From Micromonospora echinospora (lineage in GTDB: Bacteria > Actinomycetota > Actinomycetes > Mycobacteriales > Micromonosporaceae), in contig NZ_LT607413.1 of the NCBI RefSeq assembly GCF_900091495.1, positions 5,347,001 through 5,411,000 of the forward strand: 64,000 nucleotides of DNA, in the 5' to 3' direction. The position numbers and the translations under genes were made by a program. Below are positions 25,305-34,730 of this stretch, in pieces. How positions within the stretch are numbered: position 1 is the first letter of the stretch; the number at the start of each line of letters is the position of its first letter. The notes below the pieces were generated by a model. It searched no databases. It was not told the DNA's origin and saw nothing but the letters and a program-made list of their open reading frames with translations.

Positions 25305-25421
25305 GCGGGCGGGATCCGGTGAACCTTACCTGCGGTCGCCGATCGACCCTCGTTGAGCTGCGTGGATGGTCGGGCGGGCGCTCGGGGGCGTCGCCGCGCC
25401 GCCGCGCGCCGCGTCCCGCGG

Positions 25422-26075
25422 TCAGCCGAGCCGGTGCCGGGTCGCGTAGCGGGCCGCCTCAACGCGGTTCCGGGCGCCGATCTTCGCGAACGCGTTGTTG
25501 ATGTGGGTCTTCACGGTCGTCTCGGCGACGAAGAGGGCCGCCGCGATCTCGGCGTTGGTCCGCCCCTGGGCCAGCTGGCCGAGCACCTCCGCCTCGCGCT
25601 GGGTCAGCCCGTCCGGCAACCGGTCCCGGGTCGGCGGCTGCGCCGGCCGGGTCATCGCGTCGACGAGCCGGGCGGAGACCACCGGGTCGAACACGGCGTG
25701 CCCGGTGACCGCCGCCCGCAGCGCCATGCCGATCTCGGCCCGGCCGGCGTCCTTGGTCAGGTAGCCGCGGGCCCCGGCCGCGAGCGCCCCGGCGATCGAC
25801 TCGTCGTCGGCGTACGTGGTCAGCACCACCACCGCGACGTCCGGGAACCGCTCCCGGATCATCCCGGTCGCGGTCACCCCGTCGAGGACGGGCATCCGCA
25901 GGTCCATCAGGACGACGTCCGGTTTCCGGTCGGCGACGAGGTCGAGCGCCCGCGCGCCGTCGCCGGCCGCCCCGACGACGGTGACCCCGTCGGTGAGTTC
26001 CAGCAGGGCGGTCAGCCCCTCCCGGACGAGTTGCTGGTCGTCGACGACCAGCACCCGCAGCGGCCCGTCGGTCAT
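25422..26075 (-). CDS. NarL/LuxR-type response regulator
   Basis: A 217-residue regulator. Receiver domain residues about 6-122 with Asp12/Asp13, phosphoacceptor Asp58 (VVLMDLRMP), Thr in VVVLTTYAD and Lys in GYLTKDAG. LuxR HTH about 150-210 (LTQREAEVLGQLAQGRTNAEIAAALF, then VKTHINNAFAKIG). The ATG at 26075 overlaps the kinase stop (ATGA), showing coupling and a cognate pair with the sensor kinase at 26072-27238. No adjacent effector operon is evident; the nearest downstream genes are the siderophore uptake operon on the same strand, which has its own iron box, so a regulatory link is not supported. Confidence 0.93.
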   Translation of the reverse strand: MTDGPLRVLVVDDQQLVREGLTALLELTDGVTVVGAAGDGARALDLVADRKPDVVLMDLRMPVLDGVTATGMIRERFPDVAVVVLTTYADDESIAGALAAGARGYLTKDAGRAEIGMALRAAVTGHAVFDPVVSARLVDAMTRPAQPPTRDRLPDGLTQREAEVLGQLAQGRTNAEIAAALFVAETTVKTHINNAFAKIGARNRVEAARYATRHRLG

Positions 26076-27238
26076 GCCGGCACCTCCACGGTGACTCGCC
26101 ACGCGCCGTCGACGACGCCCGCCTCCAGGGTGCCACCGACGAGCGCGATCCGTTCCCGGGCCCCGGTCAGCCCGTATCCGCCCGCCCCGTCGCCGACGGG
26201 CCGGGCCGGGGCCGGATTGTCCACGCTGAGCCGCACGGTCGGCCCCCGGTAGTCGAGGGTGACGGCGACCGGAGCGCCCGGAGCGTGCCGGGCCGCGTTG
26301 GTCAGCGCCTCGCGCGCGGTCCGCAACAACGACACCTCGGCCCCGGACGGCAGGCCACGGGGGCTCCCCTCGGTGCGCAGGGTGACCGTGGCCAGGTGGT
26401 CCGCCCGGTGGGCGGCGACGAGGTCGCCGAGCGCGCGGGACAGCGGTGGCACGTCGGCCCGCAGCGCCGCGACCGCCGAGCGGGCCTCGACCAGCCCGTC
26501 GCTGGCCAGCCGGCGCGCCCGGCGGATCCGGGCGGCGGCGGCTGTGACGTCGCCCCGCTCGGTCAGCTGGGCCTCGGCGACCTCCAGCTGCACCCCGAGC
26601 GCGCCCAGCGAGTGGGCCAGCACGTCGTGCAGCTCCCGGGCGATGCGGGCCCGCTCGTCCAGGGCCGCCGCCCGGGCCTGGGCCTGCTGGGTACGCGAGG
26701 TCTGCTCCAGCAGCAGCGCGGTCTGCTCGGCCCGCAACCGGTACTCCCGTCGGTGCAGGCTGAACAGCACCAGGATGATGATCAGCGTGGGCTGGGTCAG
26801 TATCGCCGTCGCCCCGCGTCCGGCGAGCCAGAAGCCGGTCAACAGGACCGCGATGACCGCCCCGGTGAGGGCGAGGATGGCCCACGTCGGGGTTCGTGGC
26901 AGCAGCACGAAGGTGAACAGCGCGGCGTAGAGGTACAGCGGCGCCGAGGCGTTCTCCGGCACGCCCGCGACGGTGGCCGGCAGCAGTGTCGCGAGGGCCA
27001 GACCGGCACGGGCGAGCCGGGGCCACCGGATGTCGGCGGCCACGAAGAGGAACCAGCAGGCGAGACTGGCGGCGAGCACCGCCCGCACCACGGCGTCCAC
27101 CGGGGTGAGGTACACCAGCGCCCAGACCAGCAGCGCGCTGACCACGATCCGGACCAGCCAGCCGGTCTCCGGGTCGTCGGCCCGCAGCAACCGTACGCCC
27201 CGGCGGGTCAACCGGCGCAGTCCCGTGACCAGGGTCAA
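26072..27238 (-). CDS. Sensor histidine kinase (HisKA_3 type)
   Basis: A 388-residue kinase with about six closely packed hydrophobic helices in residues 25-165 and almost no extracytoplasmic domain, so it likely senses a signal in or at the membrane. The phosphotransfer helix contains ERARIARELHDVLAHS; the ATPase domain has REALTNAARHAPGAP, a VDNPAPARP stretch in the N/G1 region and GYGLTGARERI. The TTG at 27238 overlaps the stop of the small membrane-protein gene (TTGA) and gives a protein of normal length. The order is small membrane protein, kinase, regulator, all with 4-base overlaps. Confidence 0.9.
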   Translation of the reverse strand: MTLVTGLRRLTRRGVRLLRADDPETGWLVRIVVSALLVWALVYLTPVDAVVRAVLAASLACWFLFVAADIRWPRLARAGLALATLLPATVAGVPENASAPLYLYAALFTFVLLPRTPTWAILALTGAVIAVLLTGFWLAGRGATAILTQPTLIIILVLFSLHRREYRLRAEQTALLLEQTSRTQQAQARAAALDERARIARELHDVLAHSLGALGVQLEVAEAQLTERGDVTAAAARIRRARRLASDGLVEARSAVAALRADVPPLSRALGDLVAAHRADHLATVTLRTEGSPRGLPSGAEVSLLRTAREALTNAARHAPGAPVAVTLDYRGPTVRLSVDNPAPARPVGDGAGGYGLTGARERIALVGGTLEAGVVDGAWRVTVEVPA

Positions 27239-27513
27239 TCGCGCTCCCGTACCAGGGTCAGAATCAGGTCGAGCACCAGCAGACGGTAGGCGACGAACGC
27301 GAGTCCCACCAGTCCGAGCACCACCAGGATCGCCACCACCACACGGCCGGTCATCCTGCCTCCCTCCCGTTCGAGCACCCGGTCGATGACGGCACCGACC
27401 AGCCGGGTGCCCCGGCTGCCGTTGCGGTCGCCGGTCAGCAGATAGTTCGCGGTACGGACGACGGTGCCGCGACGGTCGTCCCGGTTCTCCGTACTGCGCT
27501 TCCGTTCGGTCAT
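27235..27513 (-). CDS. Small single-pass membrane protein at the head of a two-component operon
   Basis: A 92-residue protein with a charged N-terminal half (MTERKRSTENRDDRRG) and one transmembrane helix near the C-terminus (VVVAILVVLGLVGLAFVAYRLLVL). I recognise no family. Its stop overlaps the TTG start of the histidine kinase, so it is translated together with it. Such small membrane partners can modulate sensor kinases, but that role here is only an inference from position. The ATG at 27513 is chosen over an in-frame codon three residues upstream. Confidence 0.6.
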   Translation of the reverse strand: MTERKRSTENRDDRRGTVVRTANYLLTGDRNGSRGTRLVGAVIDRVLEREGGRMTGRVVVAILVVLGLVGLAFVAYRLLVLDLILTLVRERD

Positions 27514-27602
27514 GACCGGCACGCTACGAGCGGGAGCGGGTGGACCGGCACCATCGGAGGGTGGAGATCAGGGTGGAGCCGCCCGGAGGAGCCCCCGGGA
27601 AG

Positions 27603-27635
27603 CGCTCAGGGCCCGCCGTGGGCGGGCCCTGAGCG
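27603..27635 (-). terminator. Strong terminator of the carboxylase gene
   Basis: A perfect 15-bp stem (27603-27617 with 27621-27635) with a 3-base loop begins 21 bases beyond the stop of the large carboxylase gene. It lies between that gene and the next operon on the same strand. Confidence 0.85.
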
Positions 27636-27656
27636 TCGGGCGGAGGGTCGGAACTA

Positions 27657-30600
27657 CTACAGGCGGGCCTCGATGGCCTCGATGATGCGGGGGCGGAGCT
27701 CGGCGGCCCGGATGACGGCGTCGACCGAGCCGACCTCGACCGCGCGCTGGATGTTGTGCACGCGGTCGAACTCCGCCGCCACCTCACCGAGCTTCTCCGC
27801 GCGGACCGACGCGCGCAGCTCGTCGAGCTCGGCGGTCAGCGTGGCGCGGTCGGTGCCGGAGGCGCTCGCGACGCGGGCCTCCAGGTCCCGCACGCGCGGG
27901 TCGGCCGCCGTGCGGGCGTTGACCTCGCCGGAGAACACCACCGCGGCGGCGGGGGCGCCGCCGAGCACCGAGGCGAACGAGCCCTCCAGCGCGAGCACGG
28001 TCATGTTCGGGTTCAGCGCCTTGGAGAACACCACGAACGCGCCGCCGTGGTAGCGCGAGATCACGCAGAACACGATCGGTCCCCGGAAGTTCACGATTGC
28101 GCGGCCGATCTCGGCGCCGTACTCCAGCTGGAGCTTGCGCATCGACTCCGGCGAGCCGTCGAAGCCCGACAGGTTCGCCAGCACCACCAGCGGACGGTTC
28201 CCGCTGGCCGCGTTGATCGCCCGCGCGGCCTTCTTCGACGAGCGCGGGAAGAGGGTGCCCGCGGTGTAGGTGTCCGGGCCGTCGGTGGGCGGGAAGCCCC
28301 GCCGGGGAACCGACCGGGACTCGATGCCGAGCAGGCACACCGGCATGCCGCCGAGGTGGACGTCCTGCACCACCGCGGTCTCCGCGTCGGCCATGCCCGC
28401 CCAGCGTTCCAGCACCGGGTGGTCCTGGTCGGAGAGCGCCCGCATCACGGTGCGGATGTCGAACGGCTTCTTCCGGTCCGGGTTGGCCTCGACCGAGAAG
28501 ATCTCGCCGACGGTGGTGAAGTCGCTGCCCTCCACCGCGTGCGGGAAGTCGGAGACGTCCCGGTCGACGGGGTCCGTGGTCGTCGCCCGCCGGGGCGTCT
28601 GCTCGCCGGGCGCGACGTACGTGTGGTCGTAGTGCAGCATCAGCACGTCCCGGGCGGCGGCCAGGTTCGGCGCCCAGTACTGCGCCTGCCCGTTCGGGCC
28701 CATCACCCGGTCGTAGCCGCCGATGCCGAAGTTGTCCTCGGCCGACACGCCACCGGAGAAGTCGAGCGACTGCTTGCCGGTGAGCACCATCGCCGAGTCC
28801 GGCGTCATCACCAGGACGCCCTTGGTGTGCATCAGCATCGTCGCCTCGGCGTTCCAGTACGGCTGCGCGCCGACGGTGATGCCCGCGACCACGATGTTGA
28901 TCTCGCCGCCGTCCTGGGTGAACTCGACGATCCGCTTGAGCGCCGCGGCCACCCAGTCCATGTTCTCCGTGCCGGACTCCATCGAGATCCGGGCCCCGGC
29001 GGAGAGCGCGTACCACTCCAGCGGCACCCCCATCCGCTCGGCCAGGTCCAGCGCGGCGATCACCCGGCGGCACTCCGGCTCGGACAGCGCGCCGAGCGAC
29101 TTCGTCGGGTCGCCGAGCAGCACGACCCGGGTGACGCCCTGCGGGTGCCGCGGGGTCGGCGTGGTGACCACACCGGCCACGATCGCGGCGCTGTTGCGTC
29201 CCTTCGGCCGCGCGACGGGCACCAGCGCGTGCTGCTCGTCGAGGTCGTGCTCGACGAAGTCGCCGAGCAGGCCGGTCAGCTCGTACGGGTACACCGTGTT
29301 GCGGCTGGCCGCCCGGAGCACCTTCTGCCGGTAGCTGTCCAGCGGCTCGACCGGCTCGTCGGACGGCTCGCCGATGGTCAGCTCGGTGCCCCCGGCGGCG
29401 TCGAAGGAGACCCGCACCGCGACCTTGGCCAGCTCACCGGTCTCCCGGTCTTGCTGCCGCCCGATGAACAGGATCTCCTCCAGCCCGGCGCCGGCCGTCG
29501 TCGGCAGCACGCGCCCGGCGATCATCTCCAGCTCGGCGCGGGTGAGGTCGCTCGGCGGCCAGACGTAGACCACGACCCGGTTGGTGTTGACGCGCTTCGT
29601 CGACGGCCGCCGGGACCGCTCGCGGCGGATCGAGTCGAGACAGGCGGCGATGGTGTCCTCGGCCGTCGGCAGCGCGACCAGCCGGCCGTCGTGGTCCCGC
29701 AACGCGGTCAGGTCGCGCACCTGCGCGAACGCGACGAGGCGGTCGTCCGACGGGTTCTCCCGGGCCACGCACTGGAAGAGGTAGACCTCCTCGTCCGACG
29801 ACGGCAGTCGGGTGAGGTCGAACTTGCTCAGCCGCTCCAGCTGCATCCGCTGGGCGATGTACGGGTGCAGGCCCCGGACCAGCCGCTCCTCGGTCATCCC
29901 GGCGGTCGACGGGCGGAACGTGAAGTGGTGGTGCATCACCGCGCCGCTGCGCCCGGCCACCGTCGTGGTGAGTCGGCTGACCTCGCTCGGCAGCGGGTAC
30001 GCGCTGACGACCTCCTGGAGCGCCGCCGCCATCGCGGCGGAGTCCTCCGGCTGGTTCTCCCAGGCGAGGTAGATGTCGGCGTCGATGGCGCCCTCGCCGC
30101 TGGCCAGCTCGGCGAGCCCGCGCAACGCGTCGCCCAGCGCGTCGAAGCTGACCGCGGCGGAGACCACGCACGAGTCCGCCCGCTTGGCGACCACGAACGT
30201 GCAGCCCGCGTTCTCGCTGGTGCGGACGCCGAGCAGCCCCTTGTTGCCGTAGTACCGCCGGGTCAGCACCTCCAGCATCACCACGTTGTCCAGGTCGGCG
30301 CGGCCCAGCCGCTGCCCGAGCAGACGCACCAGCGGTTCGGTGCTGCGGACCATCTCGGCGATCCGCTCGGCGCGGTCCGGCGCGTCCGGGTGCGCGTCCA
30401 GGTGGCTCAGGTGCTTGCGGACGTTGGCGTAGACCCGGGCGCGGTTACGGCGCAGCAGCGGCTGGGCGAACCAGGAGAACACCACGCCGCGTGCGAGGTC
30501 GGCGATCACGGGGAAGCGGACCTGCGTCGCGGCCACCAGCCGTTCCAGCACGAGACCGGCCGGCTCCCGCTGCGCCTCGTCCGGCGGGGACTCCTGGAGC

Positions 30601-33113
30601 CACGCGCGCAGCAACGCCGTGACGACCATGGCGTCGACGGACGACCGCTGCTGGGCGAGGAAGATCCGGAACACGGCGGCTTCGAGCTCGGGGGAGCGCT
30701 CCAGGTCGGTGACACCGTAGTGCCCGAGCGCCTTGGCGAGCTTGGCCTGGAACGCCTGCGGCAGCGCGGCCCGTTCCACGTCGAGGCACTGGAGGTAGGT
30801 GTGGAAGTACTCGCGGGCGCTGTGCACGTGGCCGTCACCGCCGCCGTCCTCGCCGCTCGGCCGGTTGCGGCTCAGCTCGGCCAGGTCGGCGAAGACGTCC
30901 ACGAGTTCGAGTTCCTCGGCCAGCGGCCGGTGGCCGTCCGCGATGGCCGCCCGGCGGGCGGCGAGGTAGTCGTCGAGCACCCGGCGTTCGTCGTGCGGGT
31001 CGACGTCGAAGCCCAGCAGCAGGCTGCGCAGGTCCTCCTGGCCGCGGGTGGTGCGCGCCCGCGCGGGGAGCGACCCCGGCGCGGCGGGCAGGTCCAGTTC
31101 GACGGACTCGGTGGCCGAGGTGTCCTCGGCCGCGTCGTCGGCGAGCGGCTCCAGTCGCACCAGCGGCGCGCCGGCCTCCACCTGGCTGCCCACGGAGACG
31201 ACGCATTCCTTCAGCCGCGCCTTGAACGGCGCACGCAGCACCGTCTCCATCTTCATGCTCTCCAGCACCAGCACCGGCGCGCCCGCCTCGACCTCGGCGC
31301 CGACCTTCAGCGGCGTGGCGACGACCAGCGCGGGGGAGGGTGACCGCACGACGCCGCCCTCGTCACGGCTGACCCGGTGCGTCACGCCGTCCACCTCGAC
31401 CAGGTGGACCGGCCCGTGCGTGCCGGTGAGCAGGCGGTACCGGACGCCGTTGACGACGATCTGCCCGGTGTGCCGGTCGAAGCGGTCCAGCTCGACGTCG
31501 GCGGTGCGGGCGTCGTCACCCGCTTCGATGCCGACGCGGAACCGGTGCGCGCCGACCCGCGCGACGCGCACGCGGTAGCCGACGCCGCGCAGCTTGAGGT
31601 CCAGCGGCCGGCCGCTCTCGTGCTGCACCTGCGGGCGTCCGCCGAAGGCGGTCGAGAGCAGCCGCTCGCGCTCGGCGCGTTCCTCCTCCTCGTACGCCTC
31701 GATGGCGGCGGCGGCCAGCGCGACGGCGGAGTGCCGGTGCGAGACGAGCCGGCCCTCGCCCCGGACCCGGTCGATCCAGCCGGTGTCCGCGCTGGCGTCG
31801 ATCACCTCGGGCTGGTCGAGCAGGTCGAGCACGAAGCTCTTGTTCGTGGCGCCGCCCTCGATGATCACGGTCGTCTGCGCCATCGCGCGACGCAGCCGGC
31901 CGAGCGCCTCGTCCCGGTCGCGGCCGTAGGCGATGATCTTCGCGATCATCGAGTCGAAGTCGGCGGGGATGGTGTCGCCCTCGCTGACGCCGGTGTCCAC
32001 CCGGATGCCCGGCCCGGCGGGCAGGTCCAGCCGTGCGATGCGGCCGGGGGAGGGCGCGAAGTCGCGGTCGGGGTCCTCGGCGTTGAGCCGGGCCTCGATG
32101 GCGTGCCCGCGCTCCGCCGGCGGCTGACCGACGAGGCGTCCGCCCGAGGCCACGTGCAGTTGCGCCTTGACCAGGTCGAACCCGGTGGTGGCCTCGGTGA
32201 TCGGGTGCTCGACCTGGAGGCGGGTGTTGACCTCGAGGAACGCGAACAACTGGTCGCCGGGGTGGTAGAGGAACTCGACGGTCGCCGCGCCCCGGTAGCC
32301 GACCGCGACGGCCAGCCGCTCGGCCGACGCCTTGAGTTCGGCCGCCTGCGCCGGGCTGAGCACCGGCGACGCCGACTCCTCGATGACCTTCTGGTTGCGC
32401 CGCTGGACCGAGCAGTCGCGGACACCGAGCGCCCACGCGGTGCCCTCGCCGTCGGCGATCACCTGGACCTCGACGTGCCGGGCGCCGGTGACCAGGCGCT
32501 CCAGGAACACGACGCCACTGCCGAACGCCCGCGCAGCCTCCTGGCTGGTGCGCTCGTAGGCGTCGGCCAGTTCGGCCTCGTTGGTGATCACGCGGATGCC
32601 CCGCCCGCCGCCGCCCGCGGTCGCCTTGAGCATCAGCGGGTAGCCGATCCCGGCCGCCGCGGCCAGGGCGGCGTCGAGGGTCTCGACCGCGCCACGGCTC
32701 CACGGCGCGACCGGCACGCCGACCTCCTCGGCGATCAGCTTCGCGCCGATCTTGTCGCCGAGCTTGCGCATCGCGTCCGGGCTCGGTCCGACGAAGGTGA
32801 CGCCGATCCGCTCGCACAGCTCCGCGAACGCCGGGTCCTCCGCGACGAAGCCCCAGCCGACCCACGCGGCGTCCGCCCCGGTCTCCCGCAGCGCGCGCTC
32901 CAGCACCTCCAGGTTGAGGTACGGCCGCGCGGAGGCCGGGCCGAGGTCGTAGGACAGGTCCGCCTCACGGACGAAGGTGGCCGTCCGGTCGACGTCGGTG
33001 TACAGGGCGACGGTCTCGATCCGTGTTCCGGTCTCCGCGGCGATATCCCGTACGGCATGGATGAGCCGCATTGCGGCCTCGCCGCGGTTGACGATGGCGA
33101 CACGACTGAACAT
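27657..33113 (-). CDS. Single-chain multidomain biotin-dependent acyl-CoA carboxylase (eukaryotic-ACC-like layout)
   Basis: An 1,818-residue enzyme that carries all activities for carboxylating an acyl-CoA with bicarbonate and ATP. Residues 1 to about 450 are biotin carboxylase (MFSRVAIVNRGE; Gly-rich loop KATAGGGGRGIR; LEVNTRLQVEHP). Residues about 585-660 are the biotin carrier with Lys621 in ESMKMET. Residues about 690-1150 form a long helical central region like that of eukaryotic acetyl-CoA carboxylase (NRARVYANVRKHLSHLD). Residues about 1200-1818 are the fused carboxyltransferase halves (GITVGAQPYWNAEATMLMHT; ANLSGFDGSPESMRKLQLEYGAEIGRAI). Most bacteria split these functions. ATG 33113 has AGAAGGAG upstream. 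It could supply malonyl-CoA or longer extender units; its link to the PKS cluster 10 kb away is an inference. Confidence 0.9.
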   Translation of the reverse strand: MFSRVAIVNRGEAAMRLIHAVRDIAAETGTRIETVALYTDVDRTATFVREADLSYDLGPASARPYLNLEVLERALRETGADAAWVGWGFVAEDPAFAELCERIGVTFVGPSPDAMRKLGDKIGAKLIAEEVGVPVAPWSRGAVETLDAALAAAAGIGYPLMLKATAGGGGRGIRVITNEAELADAYERTSQEAARAFGSGVVFLERLVTGARHVEVQVIADGEGTAWALGVRDCSVQRRNQKVIEESASPVLSPAQAAELKASAERLAVAVGYRGAATVEFLYHPGDQLFAFLEVNTRLQVEHPITEATTGFDLVKAQLHVASGGRLVGQPPAERGHAIEARLNAEDPDRDFAPSPGRIARLDLPAGPGIRVDTGVSEGDTIPADFDSMIAKIIAYGRDRDEALGRLRRAMAQTTVIIEGGATNKSFVLDLLDQPEVIDASADTGWIDRVRGEGRLVSHRHSAVALAAAAIEAYEEEERAERERLLSTAFGGRPQVQHESGRPLDLKLRGVGYRVRVARVGAHRFRVGIEAGDDARTADVELDRFDRHTGQIVVNGVRYRLLTGTHGPVHLVEVDGVTHRVSRDEGGVVRSPSPALVVATPLKVGAEVEAGAPVLVLESMKMETVLRAPFKARLKECVVSVGSQVEAGAPLVRLEPLADDAAEDTSATESVELDLPAAPGSLPARARTTRGQEDLRSLLLGFDVDPHDERRVLDDYLAARRAAIADGHRPLAEELELVDVFADLAELSRNRPSGEDGGGDGHVHSAREYFHTYLQCLDVERAALPQAFQAKLAKALGHYGVTDLERSPELEAAVFRIFLAQQRSSVDAMVVTALLRAWLQESPPDEAQREPAGLVLERLVAATQVRFPVIADLARGVVFSWFAQPLLRRNRARVYANVRKHLSHLDAHPDAPDRAERIAEMVRSTEPLVRLLGQRLGRADLDNVVMLEVLTRRYYGNKGLLGVRTSENAGCTFVVAKRADSCVVSAAVSFDALGDALRGLAELASGEGAIDADIYLAWENQPEDSAAMAAALQEVVSAYPLPSEVSRLTTTVAGRSGAVMHHHFTFRPSTAGMTEERLVRGLHPYIAQRMQLERLSKFDLTRLPSSDEEVYLFQCVARENPSDDRLVAFAQVRDLTALRDHDGRLVALPTAEDTIAACLDSIRRERSRRPSTKRVNTNRVVVYVWPPSDLTRAELEMIAGRVLPTTAGAGLEEILFIGRQQDRETGELAKVAVRVSFDAAGGTELTIGEPSDEPVEPLDSYRQKVLRAASRNTVYPYELTGLLGDFVEHDLDEQHALVPVARPKGRNSAAIVAGVVTTPTPRHPQGVTRVVLLGDPTKSLGALSEPECRRVIAALDLAERMGVPLEWYALSAGARISMESGTENMDWVAAALKRIVEFTQDGGEINIVVAGITVGAQPYWNAEATMLMHTKGVLVMTPDSAMVLTGKQSLDFSGGVSAEDNFGIGGYDRVMGPNGQAQYWAPNLAAARDVLMLHYDHTYVAPGEQTPRRATTTDPVDRDVSDFPHAVEGSDFTTVGEIFSVEANPDRKKPFDIRTVMRALSDQDHPVLERWAGMADAETAVVQDVHLGGMPVCLLGIESRSVPRRGFPPTDGPDTYTAGTLFPRSSKKAARAINAASGNRPLVVLANLSGFDGSPESMRKLQLEYGAEIGRAIVNFRGPIVFCVISRYHGGAFVVFSKALNPNMTVLALEGSFASVLGGAPAAAVVFSGEVNARTAADPRVRDLEARVASASGTDRATLTAELDELRASVRAEKLGEVAAEFDRVHNIQRAVEVGSVDAVIRAAELRPRIIEAIEARL

Positions 33114-33550
33114 CCGACCGAACTCCTTCTCAGCGCCCGTTGGGCGAATCGGCACCTTTACATCGACTTTCGTCGCTCATAGTATTGACTCGCCAACCCT
33201 GCGCAGCAACCGCCTCTCGTCTCCTGCGCCCGAGTTGAAACTCCCCCAGCTTAGACATCGGGGCTCATCTGACGGGCACTCGTGTCCGCCGTCGGCCGCT
33301 GCCCGCTGGTCGGCCGTGAGGCGCGCCAGGGTGCCTGACGCGACCCCCGGCGGGGGTCCGTACGGGAGGCGCGGCGCGTTCGCGGTCCGGTCCACGGCCC
33401 CGACGATCCGCCCTGCGGCTCGAAGGGTGCTCGAGGGACGCCGGTCCGCCGGGGCGCGGGCGGAAGCCGTCCCGGGCGCGGCCTCCCCGGGCCGCACGGG
33501 TGCGTGCAGACATCCTTGTCCCCAGATGATCGATCCATTAACGTCAATGC
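33114..33550. promoter_or_regulatory. 437-base divergent region between carboxylase and importer operon
   Basis: This region holds the promoters of two divergent units. For the importer: -35 TTGTCC (33516-33521), 17 bp, -10 TAACGT (33539-33544), six bases, then GTG 33551, a leaderless arrangement. For the carboxylase: an SD AGAAGGAG at 33121-33128 and a relatively AT-rich block at 33155-33190 likely to include the promoter, with the small dyad CGACTTTCGTCG. The middle (about 33240-33500) has coding-like GC but no frame I can support as a gene. Confidence 0.5.
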
Positions 33551-34717
33551 GTGCCCAGTATGAGACCTCCGACCCTCCGCGTGGTGTCGCTCGCGGCCCT
33601 CCTGGCGCTGGCCGGTGGCGCCGGTGCCTGCGCGCCGGCCGGAACGGAGGACGACGGCAGGACCGTCAAGGTCGGCCTCTCCGCCGCGTTCAGCGGGAAG
33701 TCCGCCTACTACGGCCAGGACGCCGAGAAGGGCATCGAACTGGCCATCGAGCACCTCGGGCAGAGCATGCCCGAGGTCACCTTCCAGCTGGTCACCGCCG
33801 ACGACGAGTGCTCGCCCCAGGGCGGCGCCGCCGCCTTCCGCCGGCTGGCCGACGTCGACCGGGTGGACGCCATCCTCGGATCGCCCTGCTCCTCCGGCAC
33901 CCTCGGCGGCATGCCGACCCTCGCCCGGAGCAAGACCCCGGCGATGACCTTCGGGTCCACCAACGCCAAGATCAGCGAGCAGTCCGGCGTGGGCGGCAAC
34001 CCGTACATGTGGCGCATGAACATCGACGACTCGATCATGGGCAGGTACTGGACCCGGTACATCGCCGACGCCGGCCGCACACGCGCCGCCATCCTGGCGG
34101 CCAACAACGACTTCGGTCGCGGAGCAGCCGACCTCTACCGGAAGCTGCTGCCCGAGGCGGGTGTGGAACTCGTCGCCACCGAGTTCTACGACCTGGGCGC
34201 CAGCGACCTGCGGGCCCAACTGGCGAAGGTCCGCGCCGCGAACCCGGACGCGTTCGTCACCTTCGCCGAACCGCCCGACTGCGCCCAGATGCTGCGCCAG
34301 ATGCGCGAGACGGGCATGACGGTCCCGGTGTACGGGCGCGGCGGCTGCGCCACCGCCGAGGGGATCCGGCTCACCGGTGACCCGGCCCTGGCCGAGGGCG
34401 TCCAGGAGGCCACCTACTGGACGGCCTCCGAGGCGCAACGGCCGCTGCTCGACGGGTACCGGGCCCGGTACGGCCAGGACGTGCCGCCGTACAACGCGGC
34501 GCTGGCGTACTACGGGATGCTGACCCTCGCCGAGGCGGTCCGGCACGGCGGGACCGACCGGGCGGGCATCCTGGCCGGGCTGAAGAAGGTGGACTTCACC
34601 ACCGGCATCGGGCCGATCAGGTTCGACGAGCACCACCAGGCCCACCCGAACATGTTCATCCTCCGCATCGAGGGCGGGAAGATCAAAGTCCTCGACGTCG
34701 TCGACACGGGCAAGTGA
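33551..34717 (+). CDS. Branched-chain amino acid-type ABC transporter substrate-binding lipoprotein (LivJ/LivK type)
   Basis: A 388-residue Peripla_BP_6 protein. A lipoprotein signal peptide ends near residue 25 (LAGGAGACAP). The mature part starts with VKVGLSAAFSGKSAYYGQDAEKGIEL, as in Leu/Ile/Val-binding proteins, and includes the hinge region IADAGRTRAAILAANNDFGRG. It delivers substrate to the LivH/LivM permease encoded next. The family also takes up amides, urea, short fatty acids and aromatic acids, so the substrate is uncertain. GTG 33551 is favoured by the promoter six bases upstream; ATG 33560 is the alternative. Confidence 0.9.
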   Translation: MPSMRPPTLRVVSLAALLALAGGAGACAPAGTEDDGRTVKVGLSAAFSGKSAYYGQDAEKGIELAIEHLGQSMPEVTFQLVTADDECSPQGGAAAFRRLADVDRVDAILGSPCSSGTLGGMPTLARSKTPAMTFGSTNAKISEQSGVGGNPYMWRMNIDDSIMGRYWTRYIADAGRTRAAILAANNDFGRGAADLYRKLLPEAGVELVATEFYDLGASDLRAQLAKVRAANPDAFVTFAEPPDCAQMLRQMRETGMTVPVYGRGGCATAEGIRLTGDPALAEGVQEATYWTASEAQRPLLDGYRARYGQDVPPYNAALAYYGMLTLAEAVRHGGTDRAGILAGLKKVDFTTGIGPIRFDEHHQAHPNMFILRIEGGKIKVLDVVDTGK

Positions 34718-34730
34718 ACGGCACGGCCAG

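Noticed and set aside
27756..31343. A 1,195-codon plus-strand open frame opposite the carboxylase gene
   Set aside because: It mirrors the codon pattern of the real minus-strand gene, consists of Arg/Val/Gly/His-rich sequence and has no recognisable motif.
33177..33497. A possible gene of about 100 codons in the divergent region before the importer operon
   Set aside because: No SD, no start context, no conserved-looking sequence, and the region must hold two promoters.
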